Assembly: GCA_013791765.1 (NCBI GenBank) | Contig: VMTC01000015.1 | Coordinates: 1-55,182 of the forward strand | DNA length: 55,182 bases | Source: Rhodoferax sp. | GTDB lineage: Bacteria > Pseudomonadota > Gammaproteobacteria > Burkholderiales > Burkholderiaceae_C | Direction of reading: 5' to 3' | Notes under the pieces: generated by a model | Database searches by the model: none | Seen by the model: the letters and a program-made list of their open reading frames with translations, nothing else | What the model was told of the DNA's origin: nothing | Made by a program: the position numbers and the translations under genes | Part shown: positions 18,319 to 29,291 of the stretch, one piece after another | How the letters are laid out: every line of letters begins with the position of its first letter | Position numbering within the stretch: position 1 is the stretch's first letter

Positions 18319-18420
18319 ATGATTACCCAACTGACGCTGCGTAACTTCAAAAGTATTGGCGAGCAAAGCTACCAGACGCGCCACGTCATCACGCGCATGC
18401 CACCAAGCCGGATACGTTAG
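18319..18420 (+). pseudogene. Truncated AAA-family ATPase (RecF/OLD-like N-terminus)
   Basis: The 33-residue frame begins MITQLTLRNFKSIGEQSYQ, the typical opening of RecF/OLD-type AAA ATPases just before the Walker A loop. It then diverges and ends at TAG before any P-loop, so most of the gene is deleted. It starts four bases after the stop of the DprA-like gene, which shows that the two were one operon. Confidence 0.7.
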
Positions 18421-18432
18421 AAAAGTAGGCAG

Positions 18433-18460
18433 TTCATTATCTTTGGGCTCGGATAATGAA
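18433..18460. repeat. Palindromic site 2, TTCATTATC-N10-GATAATGAA
   Basis: Identical arms and spacer length to site 1, 725 bases away. The two sites bracket the DprA-like gene and the AAA remnant. Confidence 0.75.
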
Positions 18461-18509
18461 ATCAAAGATCACGAAAACATGTTTATTTTCAATGAGGTAT
18501 CGATTTTGT

Positions 18510-18536
18510 CATTATCTTTTTTTGGATAAATGAACA
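18510..18536. repeat. Palindromic site 3, degenerate
   Basis: TCATTATC and GGATAAATGA are separated by a T-tract. It is a less perfect version of sites 1 and 2, and the T-rich spacer could also act as a terminator for the cassette. Confidence 0.5.
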
Positions 18537-18570
18537 GTTCTCAGAAGCCAAATCTTCGTCGCCTGAATTG

Positions 18571-18596
18571 AAAACGGCACCCGAAGGTGCCGTTTT
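18571..18596 (-). terminator. Bidirectional terminator of glcB
   Basis: AAAACGGCACC-CGAA-GGTGCCGTTTT is a perfect 11 bp stem. On the minus strand the loop reads TTCG, a very stable tetraloop, and the stem ends in a T-run. It lies about 87 bases past the glcB stop and matches the hairpin at 15425-15444. Confidence 0.9.
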
Positions 18597-18608
18597 ATGA
18601 GCTTAAGA

Positions 18609-18667
18609 GGAAAATTAGGCTCTGGCCCTCGTATCCATTGCGTATATAGCTACCAAATCAATAGCAA
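18609..18667 (-). repeat. Dispersed repeat copy D, between glcB and its terminator
   Basis: Contains TTAGGCTCTGGCCCTCGTAT, then TATATAGCTACC and AATCAATAGCAA. It lies in the 3' untranslated part of glcB, 16 bases past the stop. Confidence 0.75.
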
Positions 18668-18682
18668 ACTGCCGCAATGTCA

Positions 18683-20959
18683 TCAAACCGCGGGAGCAAC
18701 CGGTTGCGTCATCTGTGCTGCCGCCGCCTTCACCTTTAACCTCCAGGCGTGCAGCAGCGGCTCGGTGTAGCCACTCGGTTGCGCCATTCCCTTGAACACC
18801 AGATCGCAGGCGGCCATATAGGCCATGCTGGTGTCAAAGTTCCCGGCCATCGGCTGGTACAGCGGGTCGCCGGCATTCTGCTGGTCCACCACGGCGGCCA
18901 TGCGCTCGAACGTCTCCTTGATCTGCGCGGCGCTCGCGACGCCATGGTGCAGCCAGTTCGCCATGTGCTGGCTGCTGATGCGCAGCGTGGCGCGGTCTTC
19001 CATCAGGCCAACATTGTGGATGTCAGGCACCTTGGAGCAGCCCACGCCCTGGTCGATCCAGCGCACCACGTAGCCCAGAATGCCCTGCGCGTTGTTGTCG
19101 AGCTCCTGCTGAATCTCGGCGGCGCTCCAGTTGGTGCTGGTCGCCAGCGGCACTTGCAGCAGGCCGCTCAGCAAGTTGTCGCGCTCCTTGTCGGCGTTGA
19201 CCTTTTCCATTTGCTTTTGAATGTCGCTCACCAGCACCTGGTGGTAATGCAGCGCGTGCAGCGTGGCGCCGGTCGGGCTGGGCACCCAAGCGGTGTTGGC
19301 ACCGGCCAGCGGGTGCGCAATCTTTTGCTTGAGCATGTCTTTCATCAGGTCCGGCATGGCCCACATGCCTTTACCGATCTGCGCCCGGCCGCGCAGGCCG
19401 CAGGACAGGCCGACCAGCACGTTGTTGCGCTCGTAGGCGGCAATCCAGGCGCTGGTTTTCATGTCGCCCTTGCGGATCATGGCGCCGCCCTGCATGGCGC
19501 TGTGCATCTCGTCGCCGGTGCGGTCCAGGAAGCCGGTGTTGATAAAGGCCACGCGGCTGGCCGCAGCGCCAATGCAGGCCTTGAGGTTGACGCTGGTGCG
19601 GCGCTCTTCGTCCATGATGCCGAGCTTGACGGTGCTCTCAGAAAGGCCGAGCATTTTTTCGACCCGGCCAAACAGCTCATTGGCAAAAGCCACTTCTTGC
19701 GGGCCGTGCATTTTGGGTTTGACGATGTAAACCGAGCCCTTGCGCGAGTTGCGGATGGCGTCCTTGGCGCTGCGCTTGAGGTCATGCATGGCGATGGTGG
19801 TGGTGACGATGGCGTCCAGGATGCCTTCGGGGATTTCGCGCGTCTCGCCGGCCTTGTCGGTGTACAGAATGGCCGGATTGGTCATCAGGTGGCCAACGTT
19901 GCGCACAAACATGAGTGAGCGCCCGTGCAGCACGACTTGTTTGCCTTTGCCAGCAGGCGGGGTGTAGAGGCGGTCGGCGTTGAGGCCGCGGGTGAAGGTC
20001 TTGTCGCCCTTGGTGACGCTCTCGGTCAGCGTGCCTTGCAGGATGCCGAGCCAGTTGCTGTAGGCCAGCACCTTGTCATCGGCATCGACGGCAGCAATGG
20101 AGTCTTCCAGGTCCAGGATGGTCGAGAGTGCGGCTTCGAGCACCAGGTCGCAGACGCCGGCCGGGTCGCTCGCGCCAATCAGGGTAGCGCGGTCGATGAT
20201 GATGTCCAGGTGCAGGCCGTTGTGCTGCAGCAGCACCGAACTCGGGGCCTTGGCGTCGCCCTGGTAGCCAACCAGTTGCGCCGGGGTCACCAGGCTGGTG
20301 TTCGAGCCATCCGCCAGCTTGACGGCGAGCTTGCCGTCCTTGATGCGGTAGCCGACGGAGTCGACGTGCGAGCCCTTGCGCAGCGGCGCGGTACGGTCCA
20401 GCACATGGCGCGCGTAGGCGATGACCTTGGCACCGCGCTTGGGGTTGTAGCCGCCTTTTTTTCCGACCCTTTCACAGCCTTTGGTCTCGTCAAGCACATC
20501 GGTGCCATAGAGCGCGTCATACAAGCTGCCCCAGCGTGAGTTGGCGGCGTTCAGGGCATAGCGTGCGTTCAGGATCGGCACCACCAGCTGCGGGCCGGCT
20601 TGCACGGCCAATTCAGCGTCGACCTTGGTGGTGGTGATGCGGGCTTTCTTGGGCGGCTCCACCAGGTAGCCGATTCTCTCCAGAAAGGCGCGGTAGGCGC
20701 TCATGCTGTTCGGGGCAGTGCTGTCGCTCATGTTGATCGGGCCGGGATGGGCTGCATGCCAGGCGTCGAGCTCGGTTTGCAGGCGATCACGCTCGGCCAG
20801 CAAGGCGATGTTCTTTGGCGCAAGATCAGCCACGATGGCGTCAACGCCCTTCCAGAATTTGGCAGGGGTGACGCCTGTTCCGGGCAGTACCTGGGTGTCG
20901 ATAAATTGTTGCAGCACAGTGGCAATTTGCAGGCGATGCTTCGGTGTACGTTCGGTCAT
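18683..20959 (-). CDS. glcB: Malate synthase G
   Basis: This enzyme condenses glyoxylate and acetyl-CoA to malate in glyoxylate and glycolate assimilation. The 758-residue product has the GlcB-type layout: an N-terminal clasp, [10 protein letters not shown] and a TIM-barrel core with [11 protein letters not shown], the substrate region [30 protein letters not shown], and the C-terminal plug with [14 protein letters not shown]. It is slightly longer than E. coli GlcB (723), mainly through a loop near residues 70-85 and an Ala-rich tail. Its last 80 or so codons are present again in diverged form at 15530-15785. Confidence 0.96.
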   Translation of the reverse strand: MTERTPKHRLQIATVLQQFIDTQVLPGTGVTPAKFWKGVDAIVADLAPKNIALLAERDRLQTELDAWHAAHPGPINMSDSTAPNSMSAYRAFLERIGYLVEPPKKARITTTKVDAELAVQAGPQLVVPILNARYALNAANSRWGSLYDALYGTDVLDETKGCERVGKKGGYNPKRGAKVIAYARHVLDRTAPLRKGSHVDSVGYRIKDGKLAVKLADGSNTSLVTPAQLVGYQGDAKAPSSVLLQHNGLHLDIIIDRATLIGASDPAGVCDLVLEAALSTILDLEDSIAAVDADDKVLAYSNWLGILQGTLTESVTKGDKTFTRGLNADRLYTPPAGKGKQVVLHGRSLMFVRNVGHLMTNPAILYTDKAGETREIPEGILDAIVTTTIAMHDLKRSAKDAIRNSRKGSVYIVKPKMHGPQEVAFANELFGRVEKMLGLSESTVKLGIMDEERRTSVNLKACIGAAASRVAFINTGFLDRTGDEMHSAMQGGAMIRKGDMKTSAWIAAYERNNVLVGLSCGLRGRAQIGKGMWAMPDLMKDMLKQKIAHPLAGANTAWVPSPTGATLHALHYHQVLVSDIQKQMEKVNADKERDNLLSGLLQVPLATSTNWSAAEIQQELDNNAQGILGYVVRWIDQGVGCSKVPDIHNVGLMEDRATLRISSQHMANWLHHGVASAAQIKETFERMAAVVDQQNAGDPLYQPMAGNFDTSMAYMAACDLVFKGMAQPSGYTEPLLHAWRLKVKAAAAQMTQPVAPAV

Positions 20960-21041
20960 GGTGCGGTGGCTTCCAAAAAAAGGTTGCTGAAAAAAGGTGA
21001 CGCCAACGGGTGGGCGATGGGGTGATGATACAAAAATGCCT
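20960..21041. other. glcB upstream region
   Basis: Short A- and GC-rich stretch between glcB and the dehalogenase remnant. It probably holds the glcB promoter; no clear boxes were found. Confidence 0.35.
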
Positions 21042-21221
21042 TCAAGCCGTTAATATTTGCAGCACATCGCGCACGCTGGCGTCCACGCGTGTGGGCTGCG
21101 TGCCAAGCTCTTCAAACGGCAACTCGCAGCGGCTGACCCACAAGGTCTGGCAGGGGCGCGCCGTAGGCGTCGAACAAGGCTGCGGGGTAGACGGAGCGTG
21201 GACACTGCTGTTGTGGCTCAT
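21042..21221 (-). pseudogene. Remnant of a type II haloacid dehalogenase gene
   Basis: The last 40 or so codons of this 59-codon frame read LWVSRCELPFEELGTQPTRV and end DVLQILTA, which fits the C-terminal end of type II (S)-2-haloacid dehalogenases (normally LWVNR-x-G-x-P-x-EELG-x-P). Just upstream, in another frame, ALFDAYGAPL matches the N-terminal HAD motif LFDAYGTL that holds the nucleophile. The start and end of the gene are thus joined with the middle deleted and the frame lost. The fragment lies head-on behind the CoA-transferase promoter region. Confidence 0.6.
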
Positions 21222-21349
21222 GTCTTGCGCTGGTCCTTAGTCCAATTAGGAGCCCTGACCAACAAATAGCGCCCGCATCGATGGCTCCATCGTTCACAAT
21301 GTGCCGCCTTCACATTAGACCCTCACCCAACCCGCTCAAAAATTCTTGC

Positions 21350-22567
21350 ATGAATCAACTCAAGCCACTGCCCCCTGCAAGCCAGGCACTGCCGCTGACC
21401 GGTCTGCGCGTGGTCGAATTCACCCATATGGTGATGGGCCCGACCTGCGGCATGGTGCTGGCCGATATGGGGGCGGATGTGATCAAGGTCGAGCCGATCG
21501 AGGGCGACCGCACCCGGCACTTGCTGGGCGCTGGGGCGGGCTTCTTCCCCATGTTCAACCGCAACAAGAAAAGCATTGCGATTGATCTGCACCAGCCAGA
21601 AGGCGCTGTCGTGGCGCGCCAACTGGCTACCAGCGCCGACGTAGTGTTGGAAAATTTCAAGCCTGGAACCATGGCCAAATACGCGCTGGACTACCCGGCG
21701 CTGTCGCGCGAGAACGAGCGCCTGATCTATGTCAGCCACAAGGGATTCTTGCCCGGCCCCTACGAGCACCGCACTGCGCTCGACGAAGTGGTGCAGATGA
21801 TGGGCGGCCTGGCCTACATGACCGGACGCCCCGGCGACCCGCTGCGCGCGGGCAGCAGCGTCAATGACATCATGGGTGGCCTGTTTGGCGCCATTGGCAC
21901 TTTGGGCGCCCTGATCCAGCGCGGCATCACCGGCAAAGGGCAAGAGGTGCAAAGTGCGCTGTTCGAAAACAACGTGTTTCTGGTCGGCCAGCACATGCTG
22001 CAGTACGCCATGACAGGCCAGCCGGCCGCACCCATGCCCGCGCGCATCTCGCCCTGGGCGGTATACGACGTGTTCACGGTCAAGAATGGCGAGCAGATAT
22101 TTCTGGCCGCCGTGAGCGACGCGCAATGGCTGGCGTTTTGCGATGCCCTGGGCTTCGATGACCTGAAACTGGACCCGCGCTTCGCCAGCAACAACGATCG
22201 GGTGCGCGCGCGCCCTGCCCTGCTGGCGATCCTGCGCGCGCGCCTGGCCGATCGAACGGCGGGCGAATTGGCAGCCCTGCTCGAAGCCCGTGAGCTGCCG
22301 TTTGCGCCGATCCGCCGGCCCGAAGAGCTGTTCGACGATGAGCATCTGCTGGCCACCGGGGGCCTGGCGGACATCACCCTGCCTGATGGCGCGCGCGCCG
22401 GGCAAGCGACCAAGGCCCCGCTGTTCCCGTTCACCCTGGGTGGCCAGCGCCTGGGCGTGCGCCTGCAGCCGCCAAGGCTCGGCCAGCACACGGCCGAGCT
22501 GCTGATTGAACTCGGATACAGTAGCGGCCAAATGGAGACGCTGCGCGTAAATCACGCCATCGCATAA
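21350..22567 (+). CDS. Class III (CaiB/BaiF family) CoA-transferase
   Basis: This 405-residue protein has the family N-terminus GLRVVEFTHMVMGPTCGMVLADMGADVIKVE, the stretch RNKKSIAIDLHQPEG, the predicted catalytic aspartate D145 in RTALDEVVQMMGG, and TGKGQEVQSALFENN. Such enzymes transfer CoA between carboxylic acids such as carnitine, formate/oxalate or succinate/aromatic acids; the substrate is not readable here. The ATG at 21350 is chosen because the family consensus begins soon after it, while upstream in-frame sequence is not conserved. It stands alone, with the FimV-like gene 15 bases beyond. Confidence 0.88.
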   Translation: MNQLKPLPPASQALPLTGLRVVEFTHMVMGPTCGMVLADMGADVIKVEPIEGDRTRHLLGAGAGFFPMFNRNKKSIAIDLHQPEGAVVARQLATSADVVLENFKPGTMAKYALDYPALSRENERLIYVSHKGFLPGPYEHRTALDEVVQMMGGLAYMTGRPGDPLRAGSSVNDIMGGLFGAIGTLGALIQRGITGKGQEVQSALFENNVFLVGQHMLQYAMTGQPAAPMPARISPWAVYDVFTVKNGEQIFLAAVSDAQWLAFCDALGFDDLKLDPRFASNNDRVRARPALLAILRARLADRTAGELAALLEARELPFAPIRRPEELFDDEHLLATGGLADITLPDGARAGQATKAPLFPFTLGGQRLGVRLQPPRLGQHTAELLIELGYSSGQMETLRVNHAIA

Positions 22568-22582
22568 GAAAATCAATCAATC

Positions 22583-24589
22583 GTGCGGAATAGCTGTTTG
22601 AAACACAAGACAAAAATCGTGGGAATCGCCTTGCTGTGCCTAGCCCTGGGCAGCCAGGCGCTGACACTGGGTCGCATCCGCGGCGTCGTGCTGGTAGGTA
22701 AACCACTGGATGTGGCGGTGCAGGTTCAGCTCGATGCCAGCGAGAGTGCCGCGTCCCTGTGTTTTGATGCCGATGTGTTTCATGGCGATACGCGCCAGGA
22801 GGCCAGTCGCGTGCGCGTGCGCGTGGAGCCCACCGCGCAGCCCCAAAGCGCTCAGGTGCGCATCCTTTCGTCGGCCATCATCGATGAGCCCGTCGTTACC
22901 GTCTATTTGCGCAGCGGCTGCGTGCAAAAAGTCACGCGCACCTACGTGCTGCTGGCCGAACTAACCAGTGAGTTGGCGCCGCCGCTGCCGGCCTTGTTGG
23001 GCGCTCCTTCAGCCACGGCCAGGGCATTGACACCAACGCCCTGGGCTGAGCCCGCTGCCACGGCACAAACTGCCAAGCCAGCGCTGCGCGCAGAACGCCC
23101 GATCCAGCCGCGGGCTGAAAATTCCGCCCCGGCCAAACCCAGGAGCGTGATGAGCGGCGCAACCCGCAAAGCGGCGCCAGCCTCAGGGCAAGCCCGCTTG
23201 ACGCTCGACTTGCTGGAGTTGATGGAGGATCGCGAGCCAACGCTCAATTTCTCGACCGAGATGTTGACCCAGCCCAGCGCCGACCCGCTGCGCCGCGCCG
23301 AAGCAGCCGCCCTTTGGCGCGCACTGAATGCATCGCCCGAAGAAATTTTGCGGCAAAGCGCCCAGGCGCTCGCCCTGGAGGCCGACGTCTCGTCCCTGAA
23401 GACCCTGACCGCCAAGAACCAGGCCGGCTTGAGCGATCTAGGCACACGCTTGCACAAAGCCGAGTCGGAGCGCTTTTCAGCCTGGGTGGTCTATGCACTG
23501 CTCGGCGCTTTGCTGGCCTGTCTGGCGGCACTGGCTCTTGTCTGGAATCGTCAGCGCCGCCTGCAGGAGCATGACAAAGACTGGTGGGACCGGGCAAACA
23601 CCGGGCAGCCAGCTGTCGTCGACACGAGTGAACCCAAGTGGCAACCTGAGCCCCAGGCAGCGCCCGTCCCGCCACCGCGTGGCCCGACGGCGACTGCGGC
23701 AACAGCCCCCCCCTCTGGTAATGCCGGCTTATGGAAAGATTCTTCACCGGCCTCTAATATGGATGTCAGCATGGTCGAGGTAAGCCATTCTATTTTTGAT
23801 GAGCTTATGCAGGCAGACGCCGCCGCCATCGCAACGCCGGGGGTGGCAGCCGCAAGCGGCAACGCAGCACCGACACGCAGCCTGAACGCCTTGACGAGCC
23901 TCAGTCAGCAGCAGGTGAACCTCTTGGTCGCACAGGGTCGACCGGAGCAGGCCATCGGCCTTCTCAAGCAACATCTGCATGACGGTGGCAACCCCAATCC
24001 GGCGCTGTATCTGGAGTTGCTCGGTCTGTTGCACAACTTGGGTTTGAAAGCCGATTTCGGGCATTACCGAGAGGAATTCGGTCGCTTCTTTACCGCCAAA
24101 ATTCCGGAATTTTCGGTGTTCAAGAATGAAGGCCGCAGCCTGGAGGCCTACGCGCAGTTGTTGTCCCGCATCGCCGAACTATGGCCCACGCCCCAAGCGC
24201 TGGAGGTGCTGCAAGCCTGCATTTTTCAGGATCATTACGAGGCCACGCATCAACCCTTTGATTTGGCGGCCTTTCGTGAGCTGCTGCTGCTGTATGCCGT
24301 GGCGCAACGTCTAGCGCTCATGCCCCCAGCGCTCAACAGCGAAGCAACTCAGGCCTACCTGCCCCCGCCTGCGCCGCTGGACCTGGTGGACCTGGATCTG
24401 GACCTGGACCTGGACTTGTCTGAACCGCAGCAGGCGCCTGCAGGCTTGGCGCCAATGGCCGGTCTGGCTGTCGATATTGCGCTCCCGATCGGCGATGCGT
24501 CAACCTCAGAGGCGCCCAGCCAGCGCGGCAACATGATTGACTTCGACCCGCCCGAAAAGCGCAAGCACGCGCCGCCCCGCCGCAGTTAA
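22583..24589 (+). CDS. FimV-like membrane protein with C-terminal Asp-Leu repeat
   Basis: The 668-residue product starts at GTG with a Sec-type signal (KIVGIALLCLALGSQA), followed by the short N-terminal domain seen in FimV proteins (LTLGRIRGVVLVGKPLDVAV). A Pro/Ala linker follows, then one membrane helix at about residues 309-331 (WVVYALLGALLACLAALALV), a cytoplasmic helical, probably TPR-like region (VNLLVAQGRPEQAIGLLKQH), and an acidic tail with the repeat DLVDLDLDLDLDLSE. FimV family proteins help assemble polar type IV pili and related machinery. No pilus genes are nearby. The gene ends 14 bases from the converging E2 gene. Confidence 0.7.
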   Translation: MRNSCLKHKTKIVGIALLCLALGSQALTLGRIRGVVLVGKPLDVAVQVQLDASESAASLCFDADVFHGDTRQEASRVRVRVEPTAQPQSAQVRILSSAIIDEPVVTVYLRSGCVQKVTRTYVLLAELTSELAPPLPALLGAPSATARALTPTPWAEPAATAQTAKPALRAERPIQPRAENSAPAKPRSVMSGATRKAAPASGQARLTLDLLELMEDREPTLNFSTEMLTQPSADPLRRAEAAALWRALNASPEEILRQSAQALALEADVSSLKTLTAKNQAGLSDLGTRLHKAESERFSAWVVYALLGALLACLAALALVWNRQRRLQEHDKDWWDRANTGQPAVVDTSEPKWQPEPQAAPVPPPRGPTATAATAPPSGNAGLWKDSSPASNMDVSMVEVSHSIFDELMQADAAAIATPGVAAASGNAAPTRSLNALTSLSQQQVNLLVAQGRPEQAIGLLKQHLHDGGNPNPALYLELLGLLHNLGLKADFGHYREEFGRFFTAKIPEFSVFKNEGRSLEAYAQLLSRIAELWPTPQALEVLQACIFQDHYEATHQPFDLAAFRELLLLYAVAQRLALMPPALNSEATQAYLPPPAPLDLVDLDLDLDLDLSEPQQAPAGLAPMAGLAVDIALPIGDASTSEAPSQRGNMIDFDPPEKRKHAPPRRS

Positions 24590-24603
24590 CCGGGTGCCCC
24601 GGG

Positions 24604-25929
24604 CTACGCCACCAACAGCGTGCCCGGGCATTCCAGGTAGCCACGCATCTTCTGGATGAATTGCGCCGCGTACATGCCGTCGACCACCCGGTGGTCAAAC
24701 GATGAAGACAGGTTCATCATCTTGCGCGCCACCACCAGAGAGCCTTTGATCATGGGCCGCTCGACAATGCGGTTGGTGCCCACAATGCCCACTTCAGGGT
24801 GATTGATGACCGGGGTGCTGACAATGCCACCCAGGGCGCCCAGGCTGGTCAGGGTGATGGTGGAACCGCTCAAATCCTCGCGCGCGGCCTTGCCGCTGCG
24901 AGCGGCTTCGCTGGCGCGCAGCACGGCGCTGGCTGTGGCCCACAGGTCCAGCGTTTCGGCGTGGCGGATCACCGGCACCATCAAGCCGTTGGTGGTTTGG
25001 GTCGCCATACCCAGATGCACGGCGCCGTAGCGGGTGACCACACCGGCATCGTCGTCATAACGGGCGTTCACCTCGGGGTGATCGCGCAGCGCCAGCACCA
25101 TGGCGCGGATCAAAAACGGCAGCAGCGTCAGGCGCCCACGCGTGGCGCCGTACTGGGCGTTCAAGCGCGCGCGCAGGTCTTCAAGTTCGGTGACGTCGAT
25201 TTCTTCGACATAGGTGAAGTGTGGAATGCGGCGTTTGGCATCCTGCATTTTTTGTGCGATCTTGCGGCGCAGGCCAATCACCGGGATGACTTCTTCGGCG
25301 TCGCGCTGCGCGTAACGCGGGTCAAAGCCCGCGCTGGTGCGCGCATGCCCGCCCGGTTTGGCGCAGGCGTCCAGGTCCTCTTGCGTGATGCGTCCAGCCG
25401 TGCCGGTGCCCGTGACCGTGGCCAGGTCGATGCCCAGCTCCCAAGCCTGGCGCCGTATCGCCGGGGAAGCGATCGGCAGATCACCCACAGGACGGGCTGG
25501 AGGCACGGCCTTTGTCGCGGCCGGGGCCGCCTCGGGCGCAGGCACCTCTGCAACCGCTGCTGACGCCGTGGAAACTGTGGCGGCGGGCGCGGCTGCTGCC
25601 ACGGCGGCAGCAACCGCAGGAGCGGCAGAAATTGCAGCAGCTGCAGGCGCCGGCACGACTGTCGCGCCGACGCCAGCCTGGGCCGATCCCAGCACCTCAA
25701 TGTGAATAATTTCCGTGCCCACCGCCACCACTTGCCCGGCGGTCACGTTGAGCGACACCACGGTGCCCGCCACCGAGGACGGGATTTCAACCGTGGCTTT
25801 GTCGGTCATGACGTCGGCCAGAATCTGGTCTTCAGCGACCACATCGCCCACCTTTACATGCCAGGCCACCAGCTCGACCTCGGCAATGCCTTCGCCAATA
25901 TCGGGCATCTTGATTGTTTGAATGCTCAT
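24604..25929 (-). CDS. bkdB: Branched-chain 2-oxoacid dehydrogenase E2 (dihydrolipoyl acyltransferase)
   Basis: This is the core acyltransferase of the BCKDH complex. It has one lipoyl domain (MPDIGEGIAEVELVAWHVKV, lipoylated Lys44 in MTDKATVEI), a long Ala/Pro/Val hinge (about residues 80-150), a peripheral-subunit-binding domain (IASPAIRRQAWELGIDLATV) and the catalytic domain with HRVVDG at 413-418. The 441-residue length and VAWHVKVGDVV spacing fit the branched-chain type better than the pyruvate type. The start lies next to the E1beta stop. No E3 (lpd) gene follows; fimV-like sequence converges instead. Confidence 0.9.
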   Translation of the reverse strand: MSIQTIKMPDIGEGIAEVELVAWHVKVGDVVAEDQILADVMTDKATVEIPSSVAGTVVSLNVTAGQVVAVGTEIIHIEVLGSAQAGVGATVVPAPAAAAISAAPAVAAAVAAAAPAATVSTASAAVAEVPAPEAAPAATKAVPPARPVGDLPIASPAIRRQAWELGIDLATVTGTGTAGRITQEDLDACAKPGGHARTSAGFDPRYAQRDAEEVIPVIGLRRKIAQKMQDAKRRIPHFTYVEEIDVTELEDLRARLNAQYGATRGRLTLLPFLIRAMVLALRDHPEVNARYDDDAGVVTRYGAVHLGMATQTTNGLMVPVIRHAETLDLWATASAVLRASEAARSGKAAREDLSGSTITLTSLGALGGIVSTPVINHPEVGIVGTNRIVERPMIKGSLVVARKMMNLSSSFDHRVVDGMYAAQFIQKMRGYLECPGTLLVA

Positions 25930-25930
25930 C

Positions 25931-28401
<2,471 letters not shown>

Positions 28402-28431
28402 TTATTTTTCCTGCGTCTGGATTGATCGCCC

Positions 28432-29286
28432 TCAGCCGCGAAAGCGTTTGCGCGTGAGCGCCAGCGCGACCCAGAAACCAGCCACCGTATAGGCCACCAG
28501 CACCAGCGTATGCCGCAACCAATGCGTCGGCCACTGGTCCATGAACAGCGGGCGCACCAGTTCCACCGCGTTGGTCAGCGGCAGCCAGCTTGAAATCAGA
28601 CGTACCATCTGCGGCAATTGCTCCAGCGGAAAAAAGATGCCGCTGAGGAACATCATGGGCGTCAGAAACAACGTGAAGTAATAGGTAAAAAAGTCGTAGC
28701 CCTTGGCCAGCGCGTTGAAGATCAGCGCCAGGCAACTGAAGGTGATGCCAACGCCCAGCAGCACCGGCCAGGCCACCAGCAATTTGGGTGAGTGGCTGAT
28801 GCCCAGGGCCAGCATCACGCCCAGAATGGCCGTCACGGTGAACAGCGCCTTGAACGCCGCCCACAGCATTTCGGCCAGCACGATGTCGTCCAGGTTCACT
28901 GGCGCGTTCATGATGCCGTCCCAGGTTTTCTGCACATGCATGCGCGAAAAGGCCGAGTACAGCGCCTCAAAACTGGCCGCCTGCATGGCGCTCATGCAGA
29001 TCGAGCCGCTGGCCAGAAACAGGATGTAGGGCACCGGCGTGCCATCGACACTGACCTTGCCGACCAGCGCGCCCATGCCATAGCCAAAGGCGACCAGCCA
29101 CATCAGGGGTTCGGCAATGTTGCCCACCAGACTCGGGATCGCCAGCTTTTTCCAGACCAGCAGGTTGCGCAAGAACACGGGCCACCAGCGCATGGAGAGT
29201 TCGGGTGCGCGCCATATTGAGGCATCTTTTTGGCCTCTAGCCCCCGTGGATAAAGCGCCGTTAGCTCGTTTATTCATAGTAGTCAT
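28432..29286 (-). CDS. NodJ-like ABC-2 exporter permease
   Basis: The 284-residue inner-membrane permease has six hydrophobic segments (for example GNIAEPLMWLVAFGYGMGAL, YYFTLFLTPMMFLSGIFFPL) and the ABC-2 signature region near LTNAVELVRPLFM, closest to NodJ-type partners of NodI-like ATPases. The substrate is unknown; in rhizobia NodIJ export lipo-chitooligosaccharides, but non-nodulating betaproteobacteria carry the pair as well. The first 22 residues (MTTMNKRANGALSTGARGQK) are encoded by dispersed repeat copy E, and conserved sequence begins near RWWPVFLRNLLVW. The chosen start is five bases from the upstream ATPase stop, so the repeat lies in frame within the gene. Confidence 0.85.
   Translation of the reverse strand: MTTMNKRANGALSTGARGQKDASIWRAPELSMRWWPVFLRNLLVWKKLAIPSLVGNIAEPLMWLVAFGYGMGALVGKVSVDGTPVPYILFLASGSICMSAMQAASFEALYSAFSRMHVQKTWDGIMNAPVNLDDIVLAEMLWAAFKALFTVTAILGVMLALGISHSPKLLVAWPVLLGVGITFSCLALIFNALAKGYDFFTYYFTLFLTPMMFLSGIFFPLEQLPQMVRLISSWLPLTNAVELVRPLFMDQWPTHWLRHTLVLVAYTVAGFWVALALTRKRFRG
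29225..29282 (-). repeat. Dispersed repeat copy E, in frame at the 5' end of the ABC permease gene
   Basis: Contains GGCCTCTAGCCCCCGTGGAT, then AAAGCGCCGTTAGCTCGTTT. It is in the same orientation as the permease gene and is translated as its N-terminal residues. Confidence 0.75.
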
Positions 29287-29291
29287 GGTGC

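Noticed and set aside
24590-24602. CCGGG/CCCGG mini-hairpin between the converging fimV-like and bkdB genes
   Set aside because: A five-base stem without a T-run is too weak to call a terminator.
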